From positions 1,612,001 through 1,676,000 of the forward strand of contig NZ_VTOJ01000001.1 of the NCBI RefSeq assembly GCF_009176545.1: a stretch of 64,000 nucleotides of DNA, read 5' to 3'. The translations under genes and the position numbers were made by a program. The notes beneath the pieces are model-generated. The model did not search any database, was not told the origin of the DNA, and saw only the letters and a list, made by a program, of their open reading frames with translations. Source of the stretch: Salinigranum salinum (GTDB lineage: Archaea; Halobacteriota; Halobacteria; Halobacteriales; Haloferacaceae). Below, piece by piece: positions 8,675 to 17,286 of the stretch (positions within the stretch are counted from its first letter, which is position 1; each line of letters starts with the position of its first letter).

Positions 8675-8705
8675 GTCGGGGACTGGCGGGGGCGCTGGGT
8701 AGTAC

Positions 8706-8715
8706 GTTTATAATT
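8706..8715 (-). promoter_or_regulatory. TATA box of small PhoX-partner gene (copy 1)
   Basis: AATTATAAAC on the minus strand, about 36 bases from the ATG at 8674 (centre to start), so this gene is likely transcribed separately from the phoX before it. Confidence 0.5.
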
Positions 8716-8895
8716 CGGCTATATACCGGTGTGGAGGGGTCTGCGGGGGGGTCGATCGCTATTGACTCGTCGCCGCGGGAGTCGATCGACGACGATCGAC
8801 CGGGGGTGACGGCGCGTCCTGCCCGGCGACCCCCGGCTGGCAGCGGGGACCGATCCGGAAGGGGCTGCGCGGAGCGACTCGCGCAGTACTCGGTA

Positions 8896-11034
8896 TCAGT
8901 TCCCTCTCCCCGAACCGGTGCCCCGACCGGTGCCGACTCCCTTCCCTCCGCCACGGGCGGGGCTCTCTTCGGGTTCGTAGACGTAGAGACAGTCGTTCGG
9001 GTACGAGCGCTGGGACTCGTTGAAGCCGTCCTCGCAGCAGAGGACGCGCCCGTCGTCCATCACGTAGACGTTGTCGACGTTGCGGAGCGCGTCGTTGGCG
9101 ACCTGGTGGTTGTCCGTGAAGTCCGGGCCGACGATGACGGGTTCGAGCGTCGAGACGTCGTAGTTCGTGTCGAGCTCGCCGCGGTAGACGACGCCGCCGT
9201 CGACGCGGTCCATCTGGACGTCGCCCGTCTCGTCGGCGAGCGCGTCGTTGAACTCGGAGATGCCGAAGTAGACGTAGTCGCCGGGACCGGCGTCGGAGAC
9301 GCTGTCGACGCCCTCGGCCTTGTTGAACTCGATCGAGGCACCGATCTCTTTCGCCGCGGCGCGGGTCTCGAGGAACGGCACTTTACGGAGCTCCTCGTCG
9401 ACCCCGTCGGGGCCGTTCTCCTCGTACTGGCTGGCCCACTCGACGATCTCCTGATCGGTGACGTAGTTCTGGTTGCCGTTCGCGATGACTTCGAGGTCGG
9501 CCTCCTCGAGCGCGTCGTCGACGCTCACGTCGGTGCCGATCTGGGAGGCATCGTAGTCGGTGTGCGCCGTGAGGTAGTCCATCTGGGTGACGTCGTCGTA
9601 CGCGGCGATCCACTCCGCACACTCCGCGTTCGAGGCGTGACCCAGTTCGATCCACTCGACTTCGAGCGTGACGTCCCAGGGGGACGCACGCGGTGTCTGG
9701 CTCGTCGTCTCCTCCGTGTTGGTGATCTTGGGGGCGTACAGCGTCCCCTCGATCTCCATCGGATCCTCGTAACTCGGAATCTCCTCGTCGGCGACGAACT
9801 TGTAGATGCCCTTCGAGTCGCCGTCCGAACAGCCGTACACCGTCTTGAGATCGTTCTGGAAGTCGGGTGCCTCCCAGGAGGCGCGACCCATCACGTAGTA
9901 CGTGACCGGCTGTGGCGGGTCGCCGGCGGGGTCGCGGAAGTCGACGTGGTAGCCGTAGTCGTACGGGTTCGGGTAGACGTCCCCGATCGGTTCCAGCGTA
10001 TTCTCGTCGGTGACTGGGTCCGCACCGAGGTAGTACGCGAGGAACTCGACACCGGCCAGTGCGAAGGCACCCTGCGGGTACCAGCTGCTCTCGAGGGCAC
10101 CGTTCTCGGCGTAGTCGCCGATGACCCCCGGAATCGACGCGGGGTTCGGACGGTTCCAGAACTGTGCGGCACCGACGAGTCCCTCGCCGGAGCCCGCCTC
10201 GACGATGTCGCCAACGGTGTTGGTCAGGGAGACGCGCGGGTGGGCGTAGTTCTCCTCGGAGGAGACCATCGTGTTCCACGGCGTCTTGTCGCCGTAGCAG
10301 TTGATTCGCGTCCCGCCGAGTTCGCGGAATTCGTCCGTGTTGGCGAGGTTGATCGCGTTCTCTAGGTCGGACTCCCACTCGCCGTCCCAGGTCCGAGTGA
10401 GCGGGATGCGCGAGACGTTGCCGGGGCTGTTCTCCCAGTTCGTGAACAGGTATCCGTCGGGCTCTGCCTCGTCCGGCGCCTCGACGAACTGGTTACAGTC
10501 GGGGTTGGTGGCGGCAGCCCCATACTGGGTGCCCGCGAAGTTGTCCATCGTGATGTCGGTGCCGTCGGGCGTCTGCGTCACGCCGAGGCGCTCCGCTTCG
10601 TCGTTGATGTCCTCGCGGGCCTGGCCGAGCATCACGTACTCGCCCTCGCTGCTCCGGACCGTCCGCTGTTGCGCCCTCGTGTTCGGAATCGACAGCTCGT
10701 CGAAGTCGTCGTTGTCGCCGTCCAAGTCGAACTGGAAGCCCCGGAAGTACCCGACGCCGGCCCGGTCGTACGGCTCCTCGTTCTCCTCCGTGTTCGGATG
10801 CTGGAGGCTGTACAGGAGCGATCCGTCGTCGAAGACGAACGGGCCGGTGACCTCCGCGCCGAACGCGGTGTTCGAGAACCGTTTCAACTCGCCCAGCACG
10901 CTGGGCGCGCGGGGTGTGTTCGACTCCTCGACCTCGGTTTCGCTCGCCCTCGCCTCCTCGCTCCCGACCACGCTGGCGCCGAGCGCGGCTGCCGTCGAGG
11001 TGGCCATCAGCTTTCGTCGGCTGAGATCTACCAT
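8896..11034 (-). CDS. phoX: Tat-exported PhoX-family phosphatase, short form
   Basis: A second PhoX-family phosphatase, 712 residues, with a twin-arginine signal (LSRRKLMATSTAAALGASVV) and the same body as the protein at 5099-7786. It stops soon after the shared DCLYVYEP segment and ends in a Gly/Arg/Thr tail (RGGGKGVGTGRGTGSGRGN), with no cohesin or dockerin module, so it is probably released or held by charge instead of displayed. Parts of the gene are identical at DNA level with the first copy (9519-9659 equals 6268-6408), including third codon positions, which points to recent gene conversion. It has its own TATA box. Expected role: phosphate scavenging from organophosphates outside the cell. 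Confidence 0.88.
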   Translation of the reverse strand: MVDLSRRKLMATSTAAALGASVVGSEEARASETEVEESNTPRAPSVLGELKRFSNTAFGAEVTGPFVFDDGSLLYSLQHPNTEENEEPYDRAGVGYFRGFQFDLDGDNDDFDELSIPNTRAQQRTVRSSEGEYVMLGQAREDINDEAERLGVTQTPDGTDITMDNFAGTQYGAAATNPDCNQFVEAPDEAEPDGYLFTNWENSPGNVSRIPLTRTWDGEWESDLENAINLANTDEFRELGGTRINCYGDKTPWNTMVSSEENYAHPRVSLTNTVGDIVEAGSGEGLVGAAQFWNRPNPASIPGVIGDYAENGALESSWYPQGAFALAGVEFLAYYLGADPVTDENTLEPIGDVYPNPYDYGYHVDFRDPAGDPPQPVTYYVMGRASWEAPDFQNDLKTVYGCSDGDSKGIYKFVADEEIPSYEDPMEIEGTLYAPKITNTEETTSQTPRASPWDVTLEVEWIELGHASNAECAEWIAAYDDVTQMDYLTAHTDYDASQIGTDVSVDDALEEADLEVIANGNQNYVTDQEIVEWASQYEENGPDGVDEELRKVPFLETRAAAKEIGASIEFNKAEGVDSVSDAGPGDYVYFGISEFNDALADETGDVQMDRVDGGVVYRGELDTNYDVSTLEPVIVGPDFTDNHQVANDALRNVDNVYVMDDGRVLCCEDGFNESQRSYPNDCLYVYEPEESPARGGGKGVGTGRGTGSGRGN

Positions 11035-11384
11035 GATCGTTAATGGATAAGCAATCGTATCAGTCTTTTTATAATATGTGCCAAAAGTAGCCGGTTGGAT
11101 TATGTCCCCGGTCAGAGGAGGCGTCGATCGGTGGAGGACAGAACGAACCGACGAACGCGGAACGAGCCAGTAGATGGATTGAAACGAGTGATTTCCGGAC
11201 TTTCGGGGAGAACGGGGCCCGTGTATTGCGTCGAGGGCCGGTGCTGCGGGACGCCACCGAACGCCGTGGGTTCGACACCGAGTTCATATAACGAATTCGA
11301 AATGTTATTGTAGAATCGAATTATATATCTATCTATAACTCGGCGAACGCTCCGCCAAGCACCCCCTCGTGGTCGGGGGATCAC
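11035..11384. other. Intergenic region between phoX (short form) and partner gene copy 2
   Basis: About 350 bases with no convincing gene. The left edge has the phoX promoter. The right edge (11288-11345) is AT-rich and follows the stop of the copy-2 partner gene, with stretches such as TTATATATCTATCTATAA that may end its transcript. Confidence 0.5.
11068..11077 (-). promoter_or_regulatory. TATA box of phoX (short form)
   Basis: ATATTATAAA on the minus strand, identical to the box before the other phoX and at almost the same distance (34 bases) from the ATG. Confidence 0.65.
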
Positions 11385-11813
11385 TCACGCCACGTCCTGC
11401 TCTCTCACGCCCGCCCGGACCTCGTCTGCCTGCCCCTGGACCCACTCGACGTACTTGCGGACGCGATGCGGTTTCTTTCCGAAGAACGACGCAACCCAGT
11501 CGCGGTCCGTCCCCGGCAGGGTGAGAAAGTACGCCGCCAGCACCGCTCGGCCGGCACCGATGACTTCGGGTGGAATCCCGCGTTCGCCCGTCCCCTCCTC
11601 GACGAATCCGTTCGTGCAGAAGTAGACGTCGGCGTACAGCGTCGCCAGTTCGGGATCCGCGAACTCCCGTCCCTGGTGGTCCGGCGCCTCGAACCGGTAT
11701 CGTGGGCCGTCCGCCTCCGGCGAGGAGACCTCGACGACACGGACGCCGAGGACGTACTCCTCGTGGATCGATTCGCGTTCTTCGCCGTGGGGTGGGTCGT
11801 CTGGGGTCGACAT
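11385..11813 (-). CDS. Conserved small protein paired with PhoX (copy 2)
   Basis: A 142-residue protein homologous to the one at 8192-8674 over nearly its whole length (HEEYVLGVRVVEV, YRFEAPDHQG, LYADVYFCTNGF, EEGTGERGIPPEVIGAGRAVLAAY, WVASFFGKKPHRVRKYV). No known domain is recognisable. It precedes the short-form phoX in the same direction, so the region is a duplicated [partner + phoX] unit. No clear TATA box lies just before its start, unlike copy 1. Confidence 0.8.
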   Translation of the reverse strand: MSTPDDPPHGEERESIHEEYVLGVRVVEVSSPEADGPRYRFEAPDHQGREFADPELATLYADVYFCTNGFVEEGTGERGIPPEVIGAGRAVLAAYFLTLPGTDRDWVASFFGKKPHRVRKYVEWVQGQADEVRAGVREQDVA

Positions 11814-12042
11814 GGGAGCTCTCCGTTCGACACCGCCCGCCCAAGTCGGTGCGCGACGCCTGGCCGCGTCGGAACACCACGCTGCAGTGGCGGGAACGAC
11901 ACCGTCTCGTCACTTCAGTGTTTGGCCTCGGGTGGACCTCACGGTCGAATCCGCGTCACCGGGGACCGATCGTCGACCACATAATGTCAGAAGAGCACCA
12001 ACAGTTAACCCGGTGGGAGACGACCGAACACCCGGATCCGAG

Positions 12043-12453
12043 ATGACAGACGTGACACTCGACGTGGCGAAACAGCTCGTCGCAGCCGCGGAGGAGAAGG
12101 CCGACGAGATCGACGTACCGATGTGTATCGCGGTGCTCGACGACGGGGCGAACCTCGTCGCCTTCCACCGGATGGACGACGCGCTCCTCGCCAGCGTCGA
12201 CATCGCACGGAACAAGGCGTACACGGCGGTGACGCTGAAGATGGACACCGAGGCGGTGTGGGAGGCCGCTCAGCCCGGAGAGTCGTTGTACGGGATCGGC
12301 GAGACGAACGACGGCCGGATCGTCACCTTCGGCGGCGGAATCCCCCTGGAAGCCGACGGGACGGTGGTCGGCGGGGTCGGCGTCTCCGGCGGGAGCGTCG
12401 AGGAGGACGTGACGGTCGCGTCGGCCGCGGTCGAGGCGTTCGACACGGCGTAG
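12043..12453 (+). CDS. GlcG/HbpS-family (DUF336) protein
   Basis: Small alpha-beta protein of 136 residues of the GlcG/HbpS family, whose members bind haem or corrinoid-like ligands or are encoded with glycolate or diol metabolism. Family marks are the opening VTLDVAKQLVAAAEEKADEI, LVAFHRMDDALLASVDIARNKAYTA and the glycine-rich GGGIPLEADGTVVGGVGVSGG. The start at 12043 gives the standard N terminus. It converges on a cobalamin adenosyltransferase gene 81 bases away, a pairing also seen for GlcG-like proteins in corrinoid operons. A functional link here is a guess because the two genes are on opposite strands. Confidence 0.88.
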   Translation: MTDVTLDVAKQLVAAAEEKADEIDVPMCIAVLDDGANLVAFHRMDDALLASVDIARNKAYTAVTLKMDTEAVWEAAQPGESLYGIGETNDGRIVTFGGGIPLEADGTVVGGVGVSGGSVEEDVTVASAAVEAFDTA

Positions 12454-12534
12454 CGGTCCACCACGGGGCCGCCCGTTACTGGGCTCTCCCGGCGATCGAA
12501 CCGGGCTCGACGGGGAGACTCGCGCAGGCGGCCG

Positions 12535-13068
12535 TCAGTAGGTGGGGTTCTCCTCCGGCACGCCGTCGCGCGCGTTCACGAGCCGGGCCAGCACGAACAG
12601 GAGGTCGGACAGCCGATTCAGGTACGTGATGGCCTCGCCGTTTATCTCTTCCTCGTTGGCGAGGTAGACGGCCCGTCGTTCGGCCCGACGACAGACGGCG
12701 CGTGCGTGGTGGAGCCGCGCACCGGCGTCGCCACCGCCGGGCAGGACGAACGACGTGAGCGGGTCGAGTTCTTCGTCGGCCGTGTCGATCCACTCTTCGA
12801 CGGCCTCGACGTGTGTGTCGCGGACGACGGGGTCGTCGTCGTCGGGGTCGGGGTTGGCCAGATCCGCCTGGACGATGTGCAGGTGGTTCTGGACCGTCGT
12901 GAGCCATCCGTCGACGTCGTCGTAGCCGGTCGGGCGGACGCGTCCGATCAGGCAGTTCACCTCGTCTACGTTGCCGTAGGCCTCGATACGTGGGTGTGCT
13001 TTCGAGACCCGGGAGAGGTCCCGGAGATCGGTCTCTCCCTCGTCGCCGCGGCGGGTGTATATCTTCAT
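12535..13068 (-). CDS. pduO: PduO-type cob(I)alamin adenosyltransferase
   Basis: Transfers the adenosyl group of ATP to cob(I)alamin to make coenzyme B12. The protein has 177 residues, near the usual single-domain length. It starts MKIYTRRGDEGETDL, matching the family's N-terminal ATP loop (TRxGDxG), and has the helical-bundle motifs RIEAYGNVDEVNCLIG, FVLPGGGDAGARLHHARAVCRRAER and LNRLSDLLFVLARL. The open frame continues 24 codons upstream, but the MKIYTRRGD start fits the family. It likely serves B12-dependent enzymes such as methylmalonyl-CoA mutase or ribonucleotide reductase. Confidence 0.93.
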   Translation of the reverse strand: MKIYTRRGDEGETDLRDLSRVSKAHPRIEAYGNVDEVNCLIGRVRPTGYDDVDGWLTTVQNHLHIVQADLANPDPDDDDPVVRDTHVEAVEEWIDTADEELDPLTSFVLPGGGDAGARLHHARAVCRRAERRAVYLANEEEINGEAITYLNRLSDLLFVLARLVNARDGVPEENPTY

Positions 13069-13386
13069 GGGTTGGGTGAGAACTCCGTGGTTCGTGTCGC
13101 GTGTTCGACCGACGCCGGCGAGCCCCCTCGCGGGAGCCACCGGGCGTCTCGCGCGGGTGAGTAGCGCCCGGACGCGTCAGTCGTCGAAACGTACACGCAG
13201 GACGGCCGGCCGACGCATAAACGTGCGGGCCGCGCGTGCGAGTCGCGAGTCGACGCGGGTCGGTAGCCGCCAGCCGGCGCGTGCGTGTCGATCACTGCCG
13301 GTCGGGGGCTCGGACGGTCGACATGGATCGCACCAGTGGTCGGTGAGAGCGCACATTTATCACCCGTGCATCTCTGACTAGCGTGC
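13069..13386. other. Divergent intergenic region
   Basis: About 318 bases between the adenosyltransferase and the RHH-like gene, which diverge. The right end holds a TATA box for the RHH gene. The rest is GC-rich with no recognisable gene. Confidence 0.5.
13353..13362 (+). promoter_or_regulatory. TATA box of DUF7120/RHH gene
   Basis: ACATTTATCA centred 30 bases before the ATG at 13387, fitting a nearly leaderless transcript. Confidence 0.5.
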
Positions 13387-13623
13387 ATGTCCAAAGTCGA
13401 AGTCTCGTTGCCGGACCGCATCGACAGCGAGATCCGCCGGCTCGTCGACCAGGGCGAGTTCGTCAACCAGGACCAGGCCGTCGAGGAGCTGCTCTCGATG
13501 GGGATGTCCGCGTACAACACCACGACGGACACCCAAGAGCCCGAACAGAACCTCTTCTCACAGGCCGTCGAGGATCAGCAAGACCCCGCCGCGACCGACA
13601 CGGGCGACGACTACTCGTTCTGA
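13387..13623 (+). CDS. DUF7120-type CopG/RHH-like small protein
   Basis: A 78-residue acidic protein. The first 45 residues (SKVEVSLPDRIDSEIRRLVDQGEFVNQDQAVEELLSMG) form a strand-helix-helix pattern typical of ribbon-helix-helix DNA-binding proteins, and the tail is disordered and acidic. Haloarchaeal homologues are called DUF7120. Possible roles are transcriptional regulator or antitoxin. No toxin gene is adjacent, so regulator is more likely. Confidence 0.75.
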   Translation: MSKVEVSLPDRIDSEIRRLVDQGEFVNQDQAVEELLSMGMSAYNTTTDTQEPEQNLFSQAVEDQQDPAATDTGDDYSF

Positions 13624-13701
13624 CGGCCCGGCCGACCGTTCGACGTGGACGCGCGTCCCCGCCGCGGTGGACTCATGTGCCGGACGGCCCTACCCGGAGC
13701 C

Positions 13702-14310
13702 ATGCGGCCCGTGCTCTCCGAGGACGAACGGAGTCGGCTCGACGACCGGCCCGATCGGACGTTCTACGACCAGCCGCGGTTCGTCACGCACGCCGACGAC
13801 GCGTTCCTCGACCGGCTGACCGACCTCTACGACGAGGTACTCGCCCCCGGTGACCGCGTGTTCGACGCGATGGGCAGCTGGGTGTCGCACCTCCCCGAGG
13901 AGTCGTACCACGTGGTCGGCCACGGACTCAACGCCGACGAACTCGCGGCGAACGCCCGTCTCGACGAGTGGTTCGTCCAGGACCTGAACGCCGATCCGGC
14001 GCTCCCACGACCCGACGCCGCGTTCGACGCCGTGCTCTGTGCGCTCTCCGTCCAGTACCTCCAGTTCCCCGCCCGCGTCTTCGCCGAGTTCCGCCGCGTG
14101 CTCGCGGCCGACGGGGTTCTCGTCGTGAGCTTCTCGAACCGGCTGTTTCCGAGGAAGGCCGTCCGGGCGTGGCGCGCCGCCTCGATGGACGGACGCGTCG
14201 ACCTGCTCCACCGCTATCTCGACGCCGCTGGCGGCTTCGACCGCCGGACCGTGCTCCGCGAGCGGCCGGGGGCCGACCCGTTCTACGCGGTCGTCGCCCA
14301 CGCGACCTGA
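13702..14310 (+). CDS. Class I SAM-dependent methyltransferase
   Basis: Methyltransferase of the Methyltransf_11 type, 202 residues. The SAM-binding region is VLAPGDRVFDAMGSWVSHLP (a variant of the usual glycine-rich motif I), followed by VVGHGLNADELAAN, FDAVLCALSVQYLQFP (motif IV) and LAADGVLVVSFSN (motif VI). The FSNRLFP stretch after motif VI is typical of a haloarchaeal subfamily. The substrate is unknown. The start at 13702 was chosen because the upstream residues look like random GC-rich translation. Confidence 0.85.
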   Translation: MRPVLSEDERSRLDDRPDRTFYDQPRFVTHADDAFLDRLTDLYDEVLAPGDRVFDAMGSWVSHLPEESYHVVGHGLNADELAANARLDEWFVQDLNADPALPRPDAAFDAVLCALSVQYLQFPARVFAEFRRVLAADGVLVVSFSNRLFPRKAVRAWRAASMDGRVDLLHRYLDAAGGFDRRTVLRERPGADPFYAVVAHAT

Positions 14311-14384
14311 CGCCACCGTGACGGGCCGAACGCAGGCGTGCAGGCGTTCGACCGGGTCGGTTCCTCTGTCGCGCCGCGCCGCCG

Positions 14385-14807
14385 TCAGCTCTGGAACGGT
14401 TCGTCGTCGCGGTGGTTGTCGACGTTCTCCTGCTCGGCCGCCTCGTCCGCGCGGTGGTTCGCCTGCGGGTCCACGACCTCGTCGTAGTGGCGTTCGGAGG
14501 CGCGCCGTCGTTCCGTTCGTCGCTCGTCGGCCAGGTCAGGCTCCTCGTCGGTCTCGGCCACACGGTCGCGGTCGACGAACGCGAAGTCAGCGCCGTCGAC
14601 CAAGAGGGCGAGACGACCGTTCTCGAACGCGGTGAAGAACCTCGTCCACTCGATGCGGTCGTCGGGGTCGTCCGCGAAACTGAAGCCGACCGGTACGCCC
14701 GACTCCGCCCGTGAGCGGATGGGGATCGCCCCATGCGTCTCGGCCCACGTCCTGATGGTGGCGTCGTCGATCAGTACCGCTCGCGAACCGGGTTTCGGAT
14801 CGGTCAC
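14385..14807 (-). CDS. Haloarchaeal hypothetical protein
   Basis: A 140-residue acidic protein starting with GTG (VTDPKPGSRAVLIDDATIRTWAETHG). The first 90 residues are alpha-beta, with GVPVGFSFADDPDDRIEWTRFFTAFENGRLALLV and FAFVDRDRVAE. The C-terminal 50 residues are charged and disordered (DEEPDLADERRTERRRASER). The fold recalls small haloarchaeal proteins that I do not recognise further. It is followed on the same strand by the 14887-15195 gene upstream, with 79 bases between them. Confidence 0.7.
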   Translation of the reverse strand: MTDPKPGSRAVLIDDATIRTWAETHGAIPIRSRAESGVPVGFSFADDPDDRIEWTRFFTAFENGRLALLVDGADFAFVDRDRVAETDEEPDLADERRTERRRASERHYDEVVDPQANHRADEAAEQENVDNHRDDEPFQS

Positions 14808-14886
14808 GTTCGAACGTGTGGGCGTCCGGTGTCCAAGCGACGATGCCTGCACTCGCAGGCGGCGGACGTCTCCCGGCGTCCCGTGA

Positions 14887-15195
14887 TCAGAACGAGTCGT
14901 CGGCCGTCGCGGTCGTCCCGGTCCCACGGTCCGTGTACTCCTCGCGGCCGACGGCCTCCGAACCGACGAGCGCGTAGACGGCGTCGACGACCGCCTCGCT
15001 CGACTCGAACGTCGTCGACTCTCGCGGGGCGAGCACGGTACGGAGGGTCGTCCGTCCGCCTTCGAGATCCAGCGTCCGGTCACCGTACGTGGCCAGGAGT
15101 TCGTCCTCCGTGACGGGGTAGTCGAGCCGTTCGAGGTCGTCGCCGAGGCCACGGAGATCGATACCGCCGATCCGGTCGTCGGTCGAATCGTTCAC
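14887..15195 (-). CDS. DUF5789-like haloarchaeal protein
   Basis: A 102-residue protein with the pattern LDYPVTEDELLATYGDRTLDLEGGRTTLRTVL followed by FESSEAVVDAVYALVGSEAVGREEYTDRG. This matches haloarchaeal DUF5789 proteins, related to DUF2795, in which a short domain ends with a G.EAVGR.GYSDR-like motif. Function unknown, presumably a small regulatory or structural protein. It probably shares an operon with the following gene (14385-14807). Confidence 0.75.
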   Translation of the reverse strand: MNDSTDDRIGGIDLRGLGDDLERLDYPVTEDELLATYGDRTLDLEGGRTTLRTVLAPRESTTFESSEAVVDAVYALVGSEAVGREEYTDRGTGTTATADDSF

Positions 15196-15324
15196 ACGAG
15201 CGTCGAGACGTTCCTCGGAGGTGTCACTGCTGCCAGCACGTGCAAGGTCGGAGGCGCTCGGCCGGATCGACGACCGGAACCCCGTGCTGCCCGGTTCGCC
15301 GACCGGAGACGATCGATGGCTGCG

Positions 15325-16170
15325 TCACGTCTGTCTCCGGTCCGGCTCGTCCGTCCGAGTCTCCTCGGGGGTCACTGCGGATCGGATCGTGTCGATGTCG
15401 GCGACCGCCCCCAGGTCGTCCACGGAGGGGCGATCCGCTCCGTCGACGTCCTCGCCGGCCGCGACACCGCTCGTCAGGATGCTCCTGATCCCCTCCTCGA
15501 CGCTCATGTCGACGTCGTAGATCCGGGAGCGAGGGACGTGCGTGAGGAACCCCCCGGTGACGGGGTTGGGTGCCATCGGGAGGAACATCGTGACCATCTC
15601 CTCACCCCCGGTCGCCGTCTCGACCGACGTCGGCGACGGCCCCGTCTCGAAGCCGATCACGTAGAGGTCGTCGCCGAGACACTGGACCAGTTTGACCTCC
15701 TTGAAGTCGTCGGCGTCGTTGTCGAGCATCGCGTCGCTCATCCGCCGGAAGCTCCCGTACACCGTGCCCACGCCCGGGATGGAGGTGATGGCGAGGTCGA
15801 CGTAGTCGATGACCATCTCGCCGTACCGGTTGTGGCCGACGGTGCCGACGAGCACGACCACGCTCAGGAGGACGATGACCGTGACGAGTTCGGTGAAGAA
15901 GTCGACCACGTTCGAGTACAGCCCCAGTTCGACCAGGAGCACGCCGAACTCCGAGCGCGCGAACCAGCCGATGACGTCGAGCCACTGCAGGAGGGCGATG
16001 ACGGGGCTGAGGGCGTCCGTGAGGAGATCGACCGTCATGTCGATCAGGTAGATCGTGATCACGACCGGAACGAGGATGGTAAAGCCGGTCAGCAGCACTT
16101 CGAGCGCCGTCTGGTAGACACCTTTGCTCGCCTCGACCGGCGTGGACGACGTCCGCGGGTCGTTGCTCAC
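15325..16170 (-). CDS. DUF502 family membrane protein
   Basis: A 281-residue membrane protein with two hydrophobic hairpins: LEVLLTGFTILVPVVITIYLI near residue 25 and FFTELVTVIVLLSVVVLVGTV near 90. Between and after them lie the DUF502 marks SIPGVGTVYGSFRRMSDAM, MVTMFLPMAPNPVTGGFLTHVPRSRIYDVDMSVEEGIRSILTSG. The C terminus is acidic and disordered. The function is not established in archaea. The plant LCV-type relatives act in membrane trafficking. Confidence 0.88.
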   Translation of the reverse strand: MSNDPRTSSTPVEASKGVYQTALEVLLTGFTILVPVVITIYLIDMTVDLLTDALSPVIALLQWLDVIGWFARSEFGVLLVELGLYSNVVDFFTELVTVIVLLSVVVLVGTVGHNRYGEMVIDYVDLAITSIPGVGTVYGSFRRMSDAMLDNDADDFKEVKLVQCLGDDLYVIGFETGPSPTSVETATGGEEMVTMFLPMAPNPVTGGFLTHVPRSRIYDVDMSVEEGIRSILTSGVAAGEDVDGADRPSVDDLGAVADIDTIRSAVTPEETRTDEPDRRQT

Positions 16171-16317
16171 GAGTGCACCTCGTCCGGAGCGGGTCGCGTC
16201 CCGAGCGGTTCTGTTTCTCTTTCAGTCATGGAGTAACCGTGTCGTTCCGTGGTATAAGCGCTTCAGCTTGCACGTCCCGACGGGTGAGTCGGTACGGTTC
16301 CGGTGCGGGCCCGTGCC

Positions 16318-16328
16318 GAACGCTTAAC
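16318..16328 (+). promoter_or_regulatory. Weak TATA-like box of 16356 gene
   Basis: GAACGCTTAAC centred about 33 bases before the ATG; the only AT-rich patch at the right distance. Confidence 0.35.
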
Positions 16329-16355
16329 AGCCCCACCACACGAACCGGCGACAGC

Positions 16356-17114
16356 ATGGGAGCGACACTGCTGTCGAGCGTCGTCGCCGGGATCAGGTAC
16401 GACCTCCGAACGCTCCACGGTCTCTGGATGGCGCTGGCCTTCCCGCAGCTCCGGGAGTCACATCCCGTGATGGGCCGGTGGCGACCCGAGACGACTGCCC
16501 AGGAGGCGGCCTACCGGGGGTGGGCCGTGCTCGGCGGGATCGGACTCCTGATCGGCTATCCGTTGACGGTGCTCGGGTTCGCGATCCGGTTTTACGTCCG
16601 CCGTCTCGACCGGACCACGACGCGACTCGGTGTCGTCGGCACCGTGATCCTGGCGGTGCTCGTCTGGGGTGCACTGACCGCGGTCGCGCGCCTTCGGTTC
16701 TCCCCGGAGGGGTTCCTGGCCGTCGCCGCCGCGGGGTCGGTGGCCGTCGTCGCGACGGTCCTCGCGCTCGGGTTCGCCCGGCTGGGCGGGCGACTGACGA
16801 CGGTCGTGTTCGCGTATCCGCTCGCCGTCGTCGCCGTCTTCCTCCCGCCGGTCGTCGCCGCGCTGTACTCCCCGACGCTCGCGGGCGTCGTCTTCCCCGA
16901 GAGCGACTCGCTCGCCATCTGGCTGCTCGACAGCGTGCTCGTGGTCGGAAACCTCAACGCGCTGCTCAGAGCCCGGTTCGAACTCGTCGGCTTCGCCTAC
17001 GTGGGGATGTGGAGCGGGATCGCCGTCCCGATCGGCTGGACGCTCGGACTGCTGGTGACGCTCGCGAACCTGGTGCGGCCGAGCGGAGACGCCGACGAAG
17101 ACGCCGACGCGTAG
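16356..17114 (+). CDS. Multi-pass membrane protein, function unknown
   Basis: A 252-residue protein with about six or seven hydrophobic segments (for example GWAVLGGIGLLIGYPLTVLG, TVILAVLVWGALTAV, FLAVAAAGSVAVVATVLALG, VVFAYPLAVVAVFLPPVVAA) and an acidic C-terminal tail (GDADEDADA). No enzyme motif is visible. The ATG at 16356 follows a weak TATA-like box. No family recognised. Confidence 0.72.
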   Translation: MGATLLSSVVAGIRYDLRTLHGLWMALAFPQLRESHPVMGRWRPETTAQEAAYRGWAVLGGIGLLIGYPLTVLGFAIRFYVRRLDRTTTRLGVVGTVILAVLVWGALTAVARLRFSPEGFLAVAAAGSVAVVATVLALGFARLGGRLTTVVFAYPLAVVAVFLPPVVAALYSPTLAGVVFPESDSLAIWLLDSVLVVGNLNALLRARFELVGFAYVGMWSGIAVPIGWTLGLLVTLANLVRPSGDADEDADA

Positions 17115-17286
17115 CCGAAACGGGACACGCACGGCTGTCGGCGGCCGAGAGCGACGACGTGGCGTGTTCCAGTTCCCCCCCCCGCTCGATGGACCGAGCA
17201 CGCCCCCCGTCCCGCGGCCCTGCGGTAGGGTTATGTCGTTTCGTGTACACTGTTAACACGATACGTGTGACCGGAGGGGGATATCG

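Noticed and set aside
13069..13386. tRNA or other structured RNA in the larger gaps (also 26067-26477, 29130-29465, 59232-59553)
   Set aside because: I looked for CCA-adjacent acceptor stems and GTTCGA T-loops in plausible arrangement and saw none.
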